NCBI GenBank assembly: GCA_937870685.1
Contig: CALMZX010000084.1
Span: forward strand, 1 to 34,474
From: an uncultured Alphaproteobacteria bacterium
GTDB taxonomy: Bacteria; Pseudomonadota; Alphaproteobacteria; Rhizobiales; Aestuariivirgaceae
Direction: 5' to 3'
Length of the DNA: 34,474 bases
In this document: piece after piece, positions 16,423-25,148 of the stretch
Position numbering within the stretch: position 1 is the stretch's first letter
Layout of the letters: every line of letters begins with the position of its first letter
Notes under the pieces: model-generated
What the model was told of the DNA's origin: nothing
Seen by the model: the letters and a program-made list of their open reading frames with translations, nothing else
Databases searched by the model: none
Program-made: the position numbers and the translations under genes

Positions 16423-17315
16423 TGGGAAAAGGCTTTGTCGCGGTTGACTGGGGCACCACATCTTTCCGCGCCTATCTCGTGGACGGGGATGGCCGGATCG
16501 CGGACCAGGTGAATGATGGTGGCGGCATTCTCTCTGTTCAGGGTGGTGCCTTCGATTCGGCCCTGGAACAAAAACTGGCCACTTGGGACAAGACGTTGCC
16601 GGTGCTCGCGGCGGGCATGATCACATCGCGACAGGGGTGGATTGAACTGCCATAGCTTGATTGTCCGGCGGGTGCCGCCGACATGGCGCAGGGACTGCAC
16701 CGCCACGCCATGGCATCAGGGCGGATTGTGCATTTCTCGACTGGCCTTCACTACGCCAGCCCCAGCCTCGGCCATGACGTGATGCGCAGCGAGGAGACGC
16801 AGGTCTTTGGCGCGCTGGATTCGGGGGCGAAACATTTCATCACGCCGGGCACCCATTCGAAATGGATCGATGTCGAGGCGGGCCGCATCATGCGTTTTGA
16901 CACCTATGTGACAGGGGAGCTTTATTCCGTTCTCAAGGGTCACAGCATCCTCGGTCGCCTGATGACGGGCGATGGCCAGGACGAAGGATCGTTCCGGACT
17001 GGTGTGGAAGCGGCGCTTGGCGATCCAGCAGGTCTCACACATCTGCTGTTCTCGGCCCGCAGTCTTGCTCTCTACGAAGTCTTGCCGGGTGAGGCGGTCG
17101 CGTCCTATCTGTCCGGACTCGTGATCGGTGCCGAAGTGGCGCACGCGCTCATGGGGCGTGGTGTGGAGGCTGACTATCTCATTCTTGCCTCGCCAAAAAT
17201 CGGGGGCGCTTATGCGTCAGCGTTGGAGGTGGCGGGTGCCCGGGCACGCTATGGGGAACCGACAGCCATCGTTGCCGGGCTGCGGATCATCGGCAAGTCC
17301 GCCGGGATCATCTGA
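16422..17315 (+). pseudogene. dgoK: 2-dehydro-3-deoxygalactonokinase, interrupted by an in-frame TAG
   Basis: DgoK phosphorylates 2-keto-3-deoxygalactonate with ATP. The frame from ATG 16422 reads VDWGTTSFRAYL (ATP-phosphate loop) and GMITSRQGW, then meets TAG at 16653-16655. The same frame continues without any shift to 17315, reading LDCPAG, RSEETQVFGAL, ITPGTHSKWID, TGELYSVL-HSILG and YLSGLVIG, the rest of a normal DgoK of 297 codons. The stop stands where DgoK proteins have the Tyr of a Pro-Tyr-Leu motif, so one base change from TAT or TAC explains it. Both fragments keep good coding character, which implies a recent mutation, a sequencing error or readthrough. Other genes in the window end in TAG (for example 2425, 12689, 19229, 29122, 33166), so general recoding is unlikely. 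Confidence 0.88.
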
Positions 17316-17332
17316 GCAACAGGAACGCACGC

Positions 17333-18073
17333 ATGAAAGTCGCAGTGATCACCGGGGCAGGGTCGGGCATTGGCAGGGCCTCTGCCATTGCGCTGGCAGG
17401 GGCTGGCTATGCGGTTGTCCTCACGGGACGGCGGGCCGAGGCACTGGAGGCGACCAAGGCGAAAATCTCCGGCGATGCCCTCTGCGTCGTGGCGGACGTC
17501 ACTGATCCCGCAAGCGTGAAGGGGCTTTTTGCCAAGACTGTCGAAACCTTCGGGCGACTGGACCTGCTGTTCAACAATGCCGGAACGGGTGCGCCGGGAA
17601 CGGTTCTTTTGGAGGACCTGACCTTCGCGCAGTGGACGGCCGTGGTGAACACCAATCTCACCGGCCCCTTCCTGTGCACCCAGGAAGCGTTCAGGATCAT
17701 GAAGTCGCAGGACCCGATGGGTGGCCGCATCATCAACAACGGCTCCATCTCGGCCCACGCGCCGCGTCCCAATTCCGCGCCTTACACCGCAACCAAACAT
17801 GCGATCACAGGACTCACCAAGGCGACAGCGCTGGATGGCCGCAAATACAACATCGCCTGTGGCCAGATCGATATCGGCAATGCCGCCACTGACATGACAG
17901 AGCGGATGTCGGGGGGCGTGCCGCAGGCTGATGGCAGCATGAAGCCGGAGGCGCGCATGGATGTTGCCCATGTCGCGTCGTCCATTGTCCACATGGCGCA
18001 GCTCCCGCTGGAATCCAATGTGCTGTTCATGACTGTCATGGCTACCAAGATGCCCTTTGTCGGCCGTGGCTGA
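17333..18073 (+). CDS. SDR family oxidoreductase in the sugar-acid operon
   Basis: A 246-residue classical SDR. Seen: TGAGSGIG at residues 7-14, NNAG at 81-84, Ser138/Ser140, Tyr151 and Lys155 of YxxxK. A basic residue pair (TGRR) after the second strand, instead of an acidic one, hints at NADP preference. It lies 17 bp after dgoK with AGGAA before ATG 17333, and its end overlaps the MFS gene, so it belongs to the same operon. A sugar or sugar-acid dehydrogenase role fits: oxidation of the sugar to the lactone that the SMP-30 protein opens. The C-terminal part ([12 protein letters not shown]) lacks the usual YVDGG tail of sugar dehydrogenases, so it is a divergent member and the substrate is uncertain. 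Confidence 0.9.
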   Translation: MKVAVITGAGSGIGRASAIALAGAGYAVVLTGRRAEALEATKAKISGDALCVVADVTDPASVKGLFAKTVETFGRLDLLFNNAGTGAPGTVLLEDLTFAQWTAVVNTNLTGPFLCTQEAFRIMKSQDPMGGRIINNGSISAHAPRPNSAPYTATKHAITGLTKATALDGRKYNIACGQIDIGNAATDMTERMSGGVPQADGSMKPEARMDVAHVASSIVHMAQLPLESNVLFMTVMATKMPFVGRG

Positions 18074-19229
18074 GTCTGAGAAAAAGGCCCATCTCGCCAT
18101 CTACCTCACATTTGCGGCATTCGGCGCAATTGTGGGGACGCATGTGGGATCATTTCCGGTGCTCGTGGAACGGGCAGGCCTGACGCCCTTCCAGTTCGGA
18201 GTTGCAGGCAGCCTTGGCATGCTGATGAACATCGGTTGCATGGGGCTTGGCGGCGTCATCAACCGTTTTGCCAGCCACAGGACTGTTCTTCTGATTGTCA
18301 TTCCCGCCGCCGCCGTTGCCCTGCTTGGTGCCCTGCTGGCCCAATCGGTCACGGGCTTCTTCGTTTCATTCCTGTTGGTCAATGCTTGCCTCGGAACCAT
18401 GGACCTTTTCATGAATGCCGAAGCCTCGCTCGTCGAGCATGAACTGGGCAGACCCGTGTTTAGCACCTACCATGGCAGTGCGACCTACACTGTGGCCGTG
18501 TTTGCCGTGGTGGGCAGCCTGTGTTCCGTGCTGCTGGCACCATGGTTCGGCATTGTCCTCGTGGCCGTACCGCTGGCCTTGGCCTGGGCTGCGGTTTACA
18601 GCCACGTAGCCGACAGGGGAACCGTTGGCCGCAAGGCCGCGCACGGCAAGGCACCGCTTCCCTTCGGCATTCTCACCATCATTGGTCTTGCGGCAGGTTT
18701 CAATGTCACCTGCGAGGTGGCGGCGATCCAGTGGTCGGGCCAGCTGCTTGCCAAGATTGCCCCCGATCTCGCGGCAATCTCGGGGCTGGGGCTTGCCTTT
18801 TACGGCATCTGCGGGGGCACGATCCGGATGTTTGGCGATGCCCTGCGCGGACGCTTTGGGGATTTCCGCGTGATGCTGACCAGCCTCGTGGTTGCCATCG
18901 CCGGATTCACCGGGTTGGGGACAGCACCCGGATTCTGGCTGTCGGCATTCGCCTTTGCAGCTGTCGGCTTCGGGCTTGCCCTCATCTTTCCGTGCCTGTT
19001 TGCACTGGCCGGACGGCTCGTGCCGTCAGCGCGGGCAGCTGCCATGAGCTATGCCGCCTTTGTGGGTGGCGTGCCGCGCGTGTTCCTGCCGTGGCTGCTA
19101 GGAATGCTTGCCACTGGCCAGTCAGTCAATGCCGTTTTTGGTGCTTGCGCCGTTTTCGCGGCCTGCGGACTGGCGCTGATTGCTTTGGCCTATGGCCGCG
19201 CGGGCGCGAACCGGAACGCTGCCGCATAG
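18066..19229 (+). CDS. MFS transporter, YbjJ/MosC-like
   Basis: A 387-residue major facilitator protein with about twelve hydrophobic helices in two halves. Seen: [19 protein letters not shown] followed by STYHGSATY around residues 100-135, a segment I associate with YbjJ/MosC-type transporters (MosC is a rhizopine-locus protein). It would import or export the operon's sugar or sugar acid across the inner membrane. Start uncertain: GTG 18066 overlaps the SDR stop by eight bases; TTG 18057 adds three residues. No separate ribosome site is visible, in keeping with coupled translation. A hairpin follows the stop directly. Confidence 0.85.
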   Translation: MAESEKKAHLAIYLTFAAFGAIVGTHVGSFPVLVERAGLTPFQFGVAGSLGMLMNIGCMGLGGVINRFASHRTVLLIVIPAAAVALLGALLAQSVTGFFVSFLLVNACLGTMDLFMNAEASLVEHELGRPVFSTYHGSATYTVAVFAVVGSLCSVLLAPWFGIVLVAVPLALAWAAVYSHVADRGTVGRKAAHGKAPLPFGILTIIGLAAGFNVTCEVAAIQWSGQLLAKIAPDLAAISGLGLAFYGICGGTIRMFGDALRGRFGDFRVMLTSLVVAIAGFTGLGTAPGFWLSAFAFAAVGFGLALIFPCLFALAGRLVPSARAAAMSYAAFVGGVPRVFLPWLLGMLATGQSVNAVFGACAVFAACGLALIALAYGRAGANRNAAA

Positions 19230-19232
19230 GAA

Positions 19233-19258
19233 AAGGGCAGCGCTCGCGCACTGCCCTT
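19233..19258. terminator. Bidirectional terminator between MFS and Hsp20 genes
   Basis: AAGGGCAG and CTGCCCTT form an 8 bp stem with a 10-base loop (CGCTCGCGCA, which can fold further). On the minus strand the stem ends in TTTT, so it best serves the Hsp20 transcript; on the plus strand only CC follows. It begins 3 bases after the MFS stop. Confidence 0.65.
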
Positions 19259-19281
19259 CCTGCCTGTCATTCGCCGTCTGA

Positions 19282-19731
19282 TCAGGCGGCCTTGGCCTCG
19301 AGGGCCTTCGGCTTTTCTGTGCCGCCGATGGAAATCTGGCGGGGTTTCATGGCTTCTGGCACAACGCGGTTCAGGGCGATGTGCAGAAGGCCGTTGGAAA
19401 GGTCAGCGCCTTTTACTTCGACGTAGTCGGCCAGCTGGAAGCGGCGCTCAAAGCTGCGGCCCGCGATGCCCTGATGCAGGACTTCGACGTTCACATCGGC
19501 CTTGTCCGCCTTCTTGCCCGACACCGTCAGCGTGTTGCCCTTGGCTTCGATGGCAAGGTCGGCACTGCCGAAACCGGCAACGGCGATGGTAATGCGGTAG
19601 TCGTTCTCGCCGAGGCGCTCAATGTTGTAGGGCGGCCAAGCCTGGGTCTCGACGTTTGCGGCTTCGTCGAGCAAACGGAACAGGCGGTCAAAGCCAACGG
19701 AAGAACGGTTGAAGGGGGAATAGTCAAACAT
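19282..19731 (-). CDS. Hsp20 family small heat-shock protein (IbpA-like)
   Basis: A 149-residue alpha-crystallin-domain chaperone that holds unfolding proteins in oligomers. Seen: N-terminal MFDYSPFNRSSVGFDRLF as in IbpA/HspA proteins of proteobacteria, PPYNIERLGENDYRITIAVAGF opening the crystallin domain, GRSFERRFQLAD, and LLHIALNRVVPE near the end where other class A Hsp20s have a similar strand. The start is ATG 19731, with AAGGAG 9 bases upstream; the frame runs on to 20058 upstream but that part does not look like protein. Expression is probably under temperature control through the leader described separately. It is divergent from the small exported protein trio. Confidence 0.94.
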   Translation of the reverse strand: MFDYSPFNRSSVGFDRLFRLLDEAANVETQAWPPYNIERLGENDYRITIAVAGFGSADLAIEAKGNTLTVSGKKADKADVNVEVLHQGIAGRSFERRFQLADYVEVKGADLSNGLLHIALNRVVPEAMKPRQISIGGTEKPKALEAKAA

Positions 19732-19734
19732 GTC

Positions 19735-19850
19735 ACACTCTCCTTGAAGCAGTGTCTGGTGGACCCGCCGGAAGGGCCGGGCCGCGGTTGAACGTGGCCC
19801 CGAGTGGCAGCCACAGCGCTGAGATGGGAGGCCTGTTTTCCAGTTCAAGG
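19735..19850 (-). promoter_or_regulatory. ROSE-like RNA thermometer in the Hsp20 leader
   Basis: Reading the minus strand, the ribosome site AGGA (19744-19741) can pair with UGCU (19751-19748) across a three-base UCA loop, giving U-A, G.G, C-G and U-A pairs. That four-base pairing with a central G.G is the hallmark of the ROSE element that holds Hsp20 ribosome sites closed at low temperature in rhizobia. Upstream, GUGGC/GCCAC and a CCCGGC/GGCGGG stem (one G.G mismatch) can form further hairpins, as in ROSE leaders. The base before UGCU is not identical to the published U-Y-GCU pattern in every position. Folding was done by eye. Confidence 0.6.
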
Positions 19851-19975
19851 GGGCCGTGCCAAAAAATGAATGGCAGATGAACGGGTGCTTCGGGTGTCGT
19901 TCAAGTTGTGTGGCGTAGTTTGCCTCCAACGATGGCCAATCGGGGCCGTCACAGAGTTCATCAGGAGTGACCCAG

Positions 19976-20362
19976 ATGTTGAACAAATCCCTTGTCGCTG
20001 CCGCCGCCGTTGCTCTCACGGTTGCCGGTCTTTCCGCCACCTCCGCCCAGGCAGGCACGAAGGTCCACGTTGATGTTGGCCTCGGTCTCTATGGCGTTGG
20101 CTACGGCCATGGCTACCCGGTCTATGACGACTATGACTACGGTTACGGCGGCCACCACAGCCATCATGGTGGTGGCGGGTCGTGGGGTGTTTCCTGCGGC
20201 GAAGCCAAGTGGGAAGTGAAGAATGCCAACTTCCACAAGGTCAAGACGCTGGATTGCTCGGGCAAGACCTTCACGTTCTCGGGCTGGAAGCACGGCGACA
20301 AGTACCGCATCAAGGTCGGCCGCAAGCATGGCCAGATCATCTCGGTGTCCGAGGTTTACTGA
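19976..20362 (+). CDS. Small exported protein with C-terminal CX19C domain, paralog 1
   Basis: A 128-residue protein. Residues 1-26 are a signal peptide (cleavage after AQA). Residues about 30-70 are a Gly/Tyr/His-rich stretch (GYGHGYPVYDDYDYGYGG, then HHSHH), likely flexible and possibly metal-binding. Residues 73-128 form the domain shared with the next two genes: Cys74, Phe86, Cys94-Ser-Gly, aromatic-X-Phe, Tyr110, LysVal and Gly119-X-Ile. The two cysteines are the only ones in the protein, so a disulfide in the periplasm is likely. Start ATG 19976 has AGGAG 8 bases upstream. The domain's spacing and Tyr-X-(I/V)-KV...G-(Q/R/E)-(I/V) end recall PepSY-like domains, but I do not recognise the family and assign no function. 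Confidence 0.82.
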   Translation: MLNKSLVAAAAVALTVAGLSATSAQAGTKVHVDVGLGLYGVGYGHGYPVYDDYDYGYGGHHSHHGGGGSWGVSCGEAKWEVKNANFHKVKTLDCSGKTFTFSGWKHGDKYRIKVGRKHGQIISVSEVY

Positions 20363-20373
20363 GCAAGCCACTG

Positions 20374-20401
20374 GGCGGGCGTGGCAATTGCCGCGTCCGC
20401 C
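20374..20401 (+). terminator. Long stem-loop after paralog 1
   Basis: A 12-pair stem (GGCGGGCGTGGC with GCCGCGTCCGCC, two G-T wobbles) and an AATT loop, 11 bp after the stop of the first small exported protein. No T-run follows. It could stabilise the 3' end of the first transcript or attenuate read-through into paralog 2, which begins 130 bp later. Confidence 0.5.
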
Positions 20402-20530
20402 ACATTCCTGCCTTGATGCTGAACCGCAGATGAATGGCCCTGTCGGTTAACGTTCAGCAAGTTTCTGCCATTTTCGCCCCCTAGTGATGGACCTGCAGTG
20501 CGGGTTCAACCTGTACCGGAGGGCAAACAA

Positions 20531-20926
20531 ATGACCATCAAGACAATTTTCAAGGCGGGGCTTGCGGTGTTGGTGTTCGCAGGCCTTTCCGGCGTTGCCG
20601 AAGCCAAGCGGGGGCACCGTCCCTATGTGGAGTTCGAAGACTTCCCGTTTGGCGAGCATTGCATGCGGATCGGCAGCCACCTGCACTGCTCGGGCGCCAA
20701 TTTTGGGCATCCAGGATTTCGTCACCCGCATGATCCCGGATATGCCTTCACCCACCGCCTGTCGTGTGGAGAGGCGAAGTCGCGGGTACGTGCCCGTGGC
20801 TTCAACAAGATCGTGACGAAGGATTGCAGCGGCAAGAGCTACAGTTTTTCCGCCATCAAGAAGGGCAACCGCTATCTCGTCAAGGTCAATGCCCATACCG
20901 GGCGCGTCAAGGTTTACGGCCTCTGA
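20531..20926 (+). CDS. Small exported protein with C-terminal CX19C domain, paralog 2
   Basis: A 131-residue protein. Residues 1-25 form a signal peptide (cleavage after AEA). The middle (26-77) is His/Pro/Phe-rich with an extra pair of cysteines at 44 and 53. Residues 78-131 are the shared domain: Cys79-Gly-Glu-Ala-Lys, Gly-Phe91, Cys99-Ser-Gly-Lys, Tyr-Ser-Phe, Tyr115, LysVal, Gly124. Against paralog 1 the 48 columns from the first Cys align with no gap and share CGEAK and DCSGK exactly. Start ATG 20531, with GGAGGG 8 bases upstream; the frame's earlier start at 20498 precedes that ribosome site. It is 22 bp upstream of paralog 3, so the two are likely co-transcribed. Function unknown. Confidence 0.82.
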   Translation: MTIKTIFKAGLAVLVFAGLSGVAEAKRGHRPYVEFEDFPFGEHCMRIGSHLHCSGANFGHPGFRHPHDPGYAFTHRLSCGEAKSRVRARGFNKIVTKDCSGKSYSFSAIKKGNRYLVKVNAHTGRVKVYGL

Positions 20927-20948
20927 GTTGCGTTGAAGGGGAACAGTC

Positions 20949-21758
20949 ATGAAGTTTGTCCGTATCACAGCCATTTCCACCCTTGCCCTTCTGGGCCTGC
21001 TGCAAGCAAGCGGTAGTGCTTCTGCCGACCACCGCCTGCGCATGCGGGTGCTGTGGCCGAAGATCTATGCACCGCACATCTCCGGCTATCTCTACCGCAA
21101 TGATGACGAGGATGCTGATTTCTTCGACCTCGAAGATGAAGAAGAAATGCTGCCGCGCCGCCGCCATCGGGACCGCAATGTCATCCTGCAATATGAAAAC
21201 GAGGATGAGGACTGGCTTGAACCGCAGTATGATCCACCGGTGAAGAAGAAGGTGAAGCCGAAGGCCAAGAAGAAAGTGGTGGCCAAGAAGCCTGCAGCCA
21301 AGAACGCGCAGGCCTCAGCGCTTGTGGTGAAGCCCAAGGTCAAACCAACATCCAAACCGGTTGTGGCGGCAACGCCGGTGAAAGCCGTCAGCCCGGATGT
21401 GGCGATGACCGCCAAGACGCCGGCAACCTCTACGGCCGTGAAGGTCAATCCGGTGATCCCGTCTGCGCAGGCGGCTGCTGCAAAACCCGCACCGCAAACA
21501 GTGGCGCCAAAGACGCTCGCCTTGCCCGTCAAGACCGCTGCTGCCGTCGCCCCAGCCGCAAAGGCCACTTCACCTGCAGGTTCCATTGCCTGCAGCAAGG
21601 GAGCGGAAATCGTGTCGGGCTATGGTTTTACCAGTGTCAAACCGCGTACCTGTACGGGCACCACCTACAGCTTTGACGCGACCCGAGCTGCCAACGCCTA
21701 TCTGATCAAGGTGGCGGCCGCCAGCGGCGAGATCACGGACGTGCAGAAGCTGAAATAA
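20949..21758 (+). CDS. Exported protein with acidic block, Lys/Pro/Ala-rich linker and CX19C domain, paralog 3
   Basis: A 269-residue protein in four parts: signal peptide (1-26, cleavage after ASA); residues 27-50, aromatic and basic; a strongly acidic block with an Arg-rich insert (51-88); a Lys/Pro/Ala/Val-rich low-complexity linker (about 97-210), at first nearly all Lys/Pro; and the shared domain (214-269) with Cys215, Phe227, Cys235-Thr-Gly, Tyr-Ser-Phe, Tyr251, LysVal, Gly260. The two cysteines are the only ones in the protein. The linker resembles the histone-H1-like or periplasm-spanning Pro/Lys/Ala linkers, so the domain may be presented away from the membrane or bind an anionic surface; this is speculation. 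GGGGAACAG precedes ATG 20949. No known function. Confidence 0.82.
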   Translation: MKFVRITAISTLALLGLLQASGSASADHRLRMRVLWPKIYAPHISGYLYRNDDEDADFFDLEDEEEMLPRRRHRDRNVILQYENEDEDWLEPQYDPPVKKKVKPKAKKKVVAKKPAAKNAQASALVVKPKVKPTSKPVVAATPVKAVSPDVAMTAKTPATSTAVKVNPVIPSAQAAAAKPAPQTVAPKTLALPVKTAAAVAPAAKATSPAGSIACSKGAEIVSGYGFTSVKPRTCTGTTYSFDATRAANAYLIKVAAASGEITDVQKLK

Positions 21759-21765
21759 GCTGATC

Positions 21766-21794
21766 TTGTTCCATGCCGCAGGCTTGCCTATAGC
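21766..21794 (+). promoter_or_regulatory. Candidate sigma-70 promoter of the hydrolase gene
   Basis: TTGTTC (21766-21771), 17 bp, TATAGC (21789-21794). The hydrolase ATG is at 21804, so transcription would start within a few bases of the start codon and the mRNA may be leaderless; no Shine-Dalgarno sequence is seen. By eye only. Confidence 0.4.
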
Positions 21795-21803
21795 TGGCCC
21801 GGC

Positions 21804-22745
21804 ATGGAGCTTTATCCCACCCTCGAAAACCGCCTGCCACCGCAGGCCGAAGTGATTCCGCTCAAGACGTCGGATGGCTTTGCCTTGCGTGGCATGAAAT
21901 GCGGCACGGGTGAGCGTGGCACCATCCTGCTGCTCACGGGACGCAGCGACTACATGGAGCGTTACTTCGAGACCATGCGAGAACTGGTGCAGCGCGGCTT
22001 CTGTGTTGCGAGTTTTGACTGGCGCGGGCAGGGGGGCTCACAGCGCCTCCTGAAAGACGGCCTGCGTGGTCACATCGGCAATTTCCGGTTCTTTGATGAA
22101 GACCTGCGCACCGCCATGAACCAGTTGGTGCGCAGCCACTGTCCCGGGCCCTATTATGCGCTGGCCCACTCCACCGGTGGCCACATCCTGCTGCGGAACA
22201 TCCTGCGGGAAACCTGGTTCTCGAAGGCCATTCTCACGGCACCGCTCATCGAGCTCAATTACCACCTTTGGCCGCGCTGGATGGCGCGTTTCCTCAGTTA
22301 CGTCATGGCTCAGGCCCGCTTTTCCTGGATTCTCCTGCCCGGCATGCGGCGCGAGCCCTTCATGGCACGCGACTATTCCGACAACCCCTTGACCCTTTCG
22401 GAAAAGCGTTGGGAGCGGGACCAGGCGACGTTGCGGAGCCATCCGTCCTTGGGGCTGGGTGGTGCGACCTTTGGCTGGCTCAATGCCGTCATGGACAGCA
22501 TCAGTTCCATCCACGGCAGCAAATGGCCCAAGGGGCCGAAGTGCCCGGTGCTGATGGTTCTGGCGGGCCGTGACCGGGTGGTGGACAATGCCGCCGCACA
22601 GGATTTCGCCCGGCAGGTGCCCGGTGTGTCACTGGTCTACATCCAGGATTCGCTGCATGAAATACTCATGGAGCGTGATGTCATCCGGGAGGAATTCCTC
22701 GCCGGCCTTGACAGTTATCTGGGCGTTGCCGACGCTGCCAGCTGA
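21804..22745 (+). CDS. Alpha/beta hydrolase, lysophospholipase (PldB/monoglyceride lipase)-like
   Basis: A 313-residue serine hydrolase. Seen: strand then FDWRGQGGS (the oxyanion region as in monoglyceride lipase-like proteins), nucleophile Ser123 in AHSTGG, acid Asp257 in VLAGRDRVVD, and base His285 in DSLHEILME, the full catalytic triad. No signal peptide, so it is cytosolic or loosely membrane-bound. Family members split lysophospholipids or monoglycerides. The start is ATG 21804; there is no ribosome site, and a promoter just upstream suggests leaderless translation. The last 31 bases overlap the 3' end of the convergent J-domain gene. Confidence 0.88.
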   Translation: MELYPTLENRLPPQAEVIPLKTSDGFALRGMKCGTGERGTILLLTGRSDYMERYFETMRELVQRGFCVASFDWRGQGGSQRLLKDGLRGHIGNFRFFDEDLRTAMNQLVRSHCPGPYYALAHSTGGHILLRNILRETWFSKAILTAPLIELNYHLWPRWMARFLSYVMAQARFSWILLPGMRREPFMARDYSDNPLTLSEKRWERDQATLRSHPSLGLGGATFGWLNAVMDSISSIHGSKWPKGPKCPVLMVLAGRDRVVDNAAAQDFARQVPGVSLVYIQDSLHEILMERDVIREEFLAGLDSYLGVADAAS

Positions 22746-23179
22746 TCGTGGGCGATGTTGATGCGGGCCAGCATGGCCGCGGCATAGTCCTTCATTTCCT
22801 GCGGCAAGTCGAAGTTTGCCAGCCTGTCGGGGTGGTACATCTTGACGAGGCTGCGATAGGCGGAGCGGATGTCGTCAGCGGTGGCGTCCTTGCTGACGCC
22901 GAGCACGGCCCAGGGATTGAAGGCGGCCCGGTCTGAACCACGGCGGTTCAAGTTGAGTTCGGCCTTGGGCGGGTTGGCCGCCGCCACCTGCTGCACCCGG
23001 TCCTTGGACAGGAAGAACTGCTCGCCTTCCGGCCCAAGGACGTCAAGATAGCGCTCGGCACTGTTCAGGACATCGGCCAGCTTGCCGGACATGGCCAGCT
23101 TCAGGCTGGCCATCACCTTGGAGCCGTCAGACAGGGTGAGAATGACCAAGGTCCGCTGCGGGCCGCTTTTTTCAAACAT
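22715..23179 (-). CDS. J-domain (DnaJ-like) protein
   Basis: A 154-residue protein with the J-domain at the C-terminus: helix I PWAVLGVSKDAT, ADDIRSAYRSLVKMYHPDR with the essential HPD at residues 116-118, and a final helix III. Residues 1-80 are a different domain (LVILTLSDGSKVMASLK then GPEGEQFFLSKDRVQQV) of unknown function that resembles no co-chaperone region I know. J-proteins stimulate Hsp70 ATPase, and the N-terminal part would pick the client. The gene is convergent with the hydrolase and divergent from typA, 125 bp apart. Start ATG 23179 is the natural one. Confidence 0.87.
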   Translation of the reverse strand: MFEKSGPQRTLVILTLSDGSKVMASLKLAMSGKLADVLNSAERYLDVLGPEGEQFFLSKDRVQQVAAANPPKAELNLNRRGSDRAAFNPWAVLGVSKDATADDIRSAYRSLVKMYHPDRLANFDLPQEMKDYAAAMLARINIAHDQLAASATPR

Positions 23180-23227
23180 GGGATATTCTTCCAGCTTTTC
23201 GAGGGCCGGGAGGCTAGCCGAGAAAAA

Positions 23228-23256
23228 TTGCCAAAGCCTTGCCGCCTGTGCTATCG
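23228..23256 (+). promoter_or_regulatory. Candidate promoter of typA
   Basis: TTGCCA (23228-23233), 17 bp, CTATCG (23251-23256), 48 bases before the typA ATG. The -10 is close to the alphaproteobacterial CTATAT pattern in its first four bases. Weak, by eye. Confidence 0.35.
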
Positions 23257-23304
23257 CCCGGCCAACTCCCGACAGCCCCTATTGCAGAAAGCCAGGCGCA
23301 CCCC

Positions 23305-25119
<1,815 letters not shown>

Positions 25120-25131
<12 letters not shown>

Positions 25132-25148
25132 GGCTTACTCGCGGCAGC
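25120..25148. terminator. Hairpin shared by typA and the convergent exported-protein gene
   Basis: GCTGCCGC-GTAA pairs with TTAC-(TC)-GCGGCAGC, a 12-pair stem with a two-base bulge and GGC loop. It contains the TAA of typA (25129-25131) and the TAA-side of the convergent gene (stop at 25135-25137). No long T-run on either side; position supports a terminator role. Confidence 0.55.

Noticed and set aside
16653..16655. TAG in dgoK as a recoded sense codon (for example pyrrolysine)
   Set aside because: TAG is a normal stop in several genes here (2425, 12689, 19229, 29122, 33166) and no pyl genes or special downstream hairpin are visible. A point mutation or error is simpler.
19282..20058. Longer Hsp20 starting at 20058
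   Set aside because: The added 109 residues have no Hsp20 similarity and run through the leader; ATG 19731 has a proper ribosome site.
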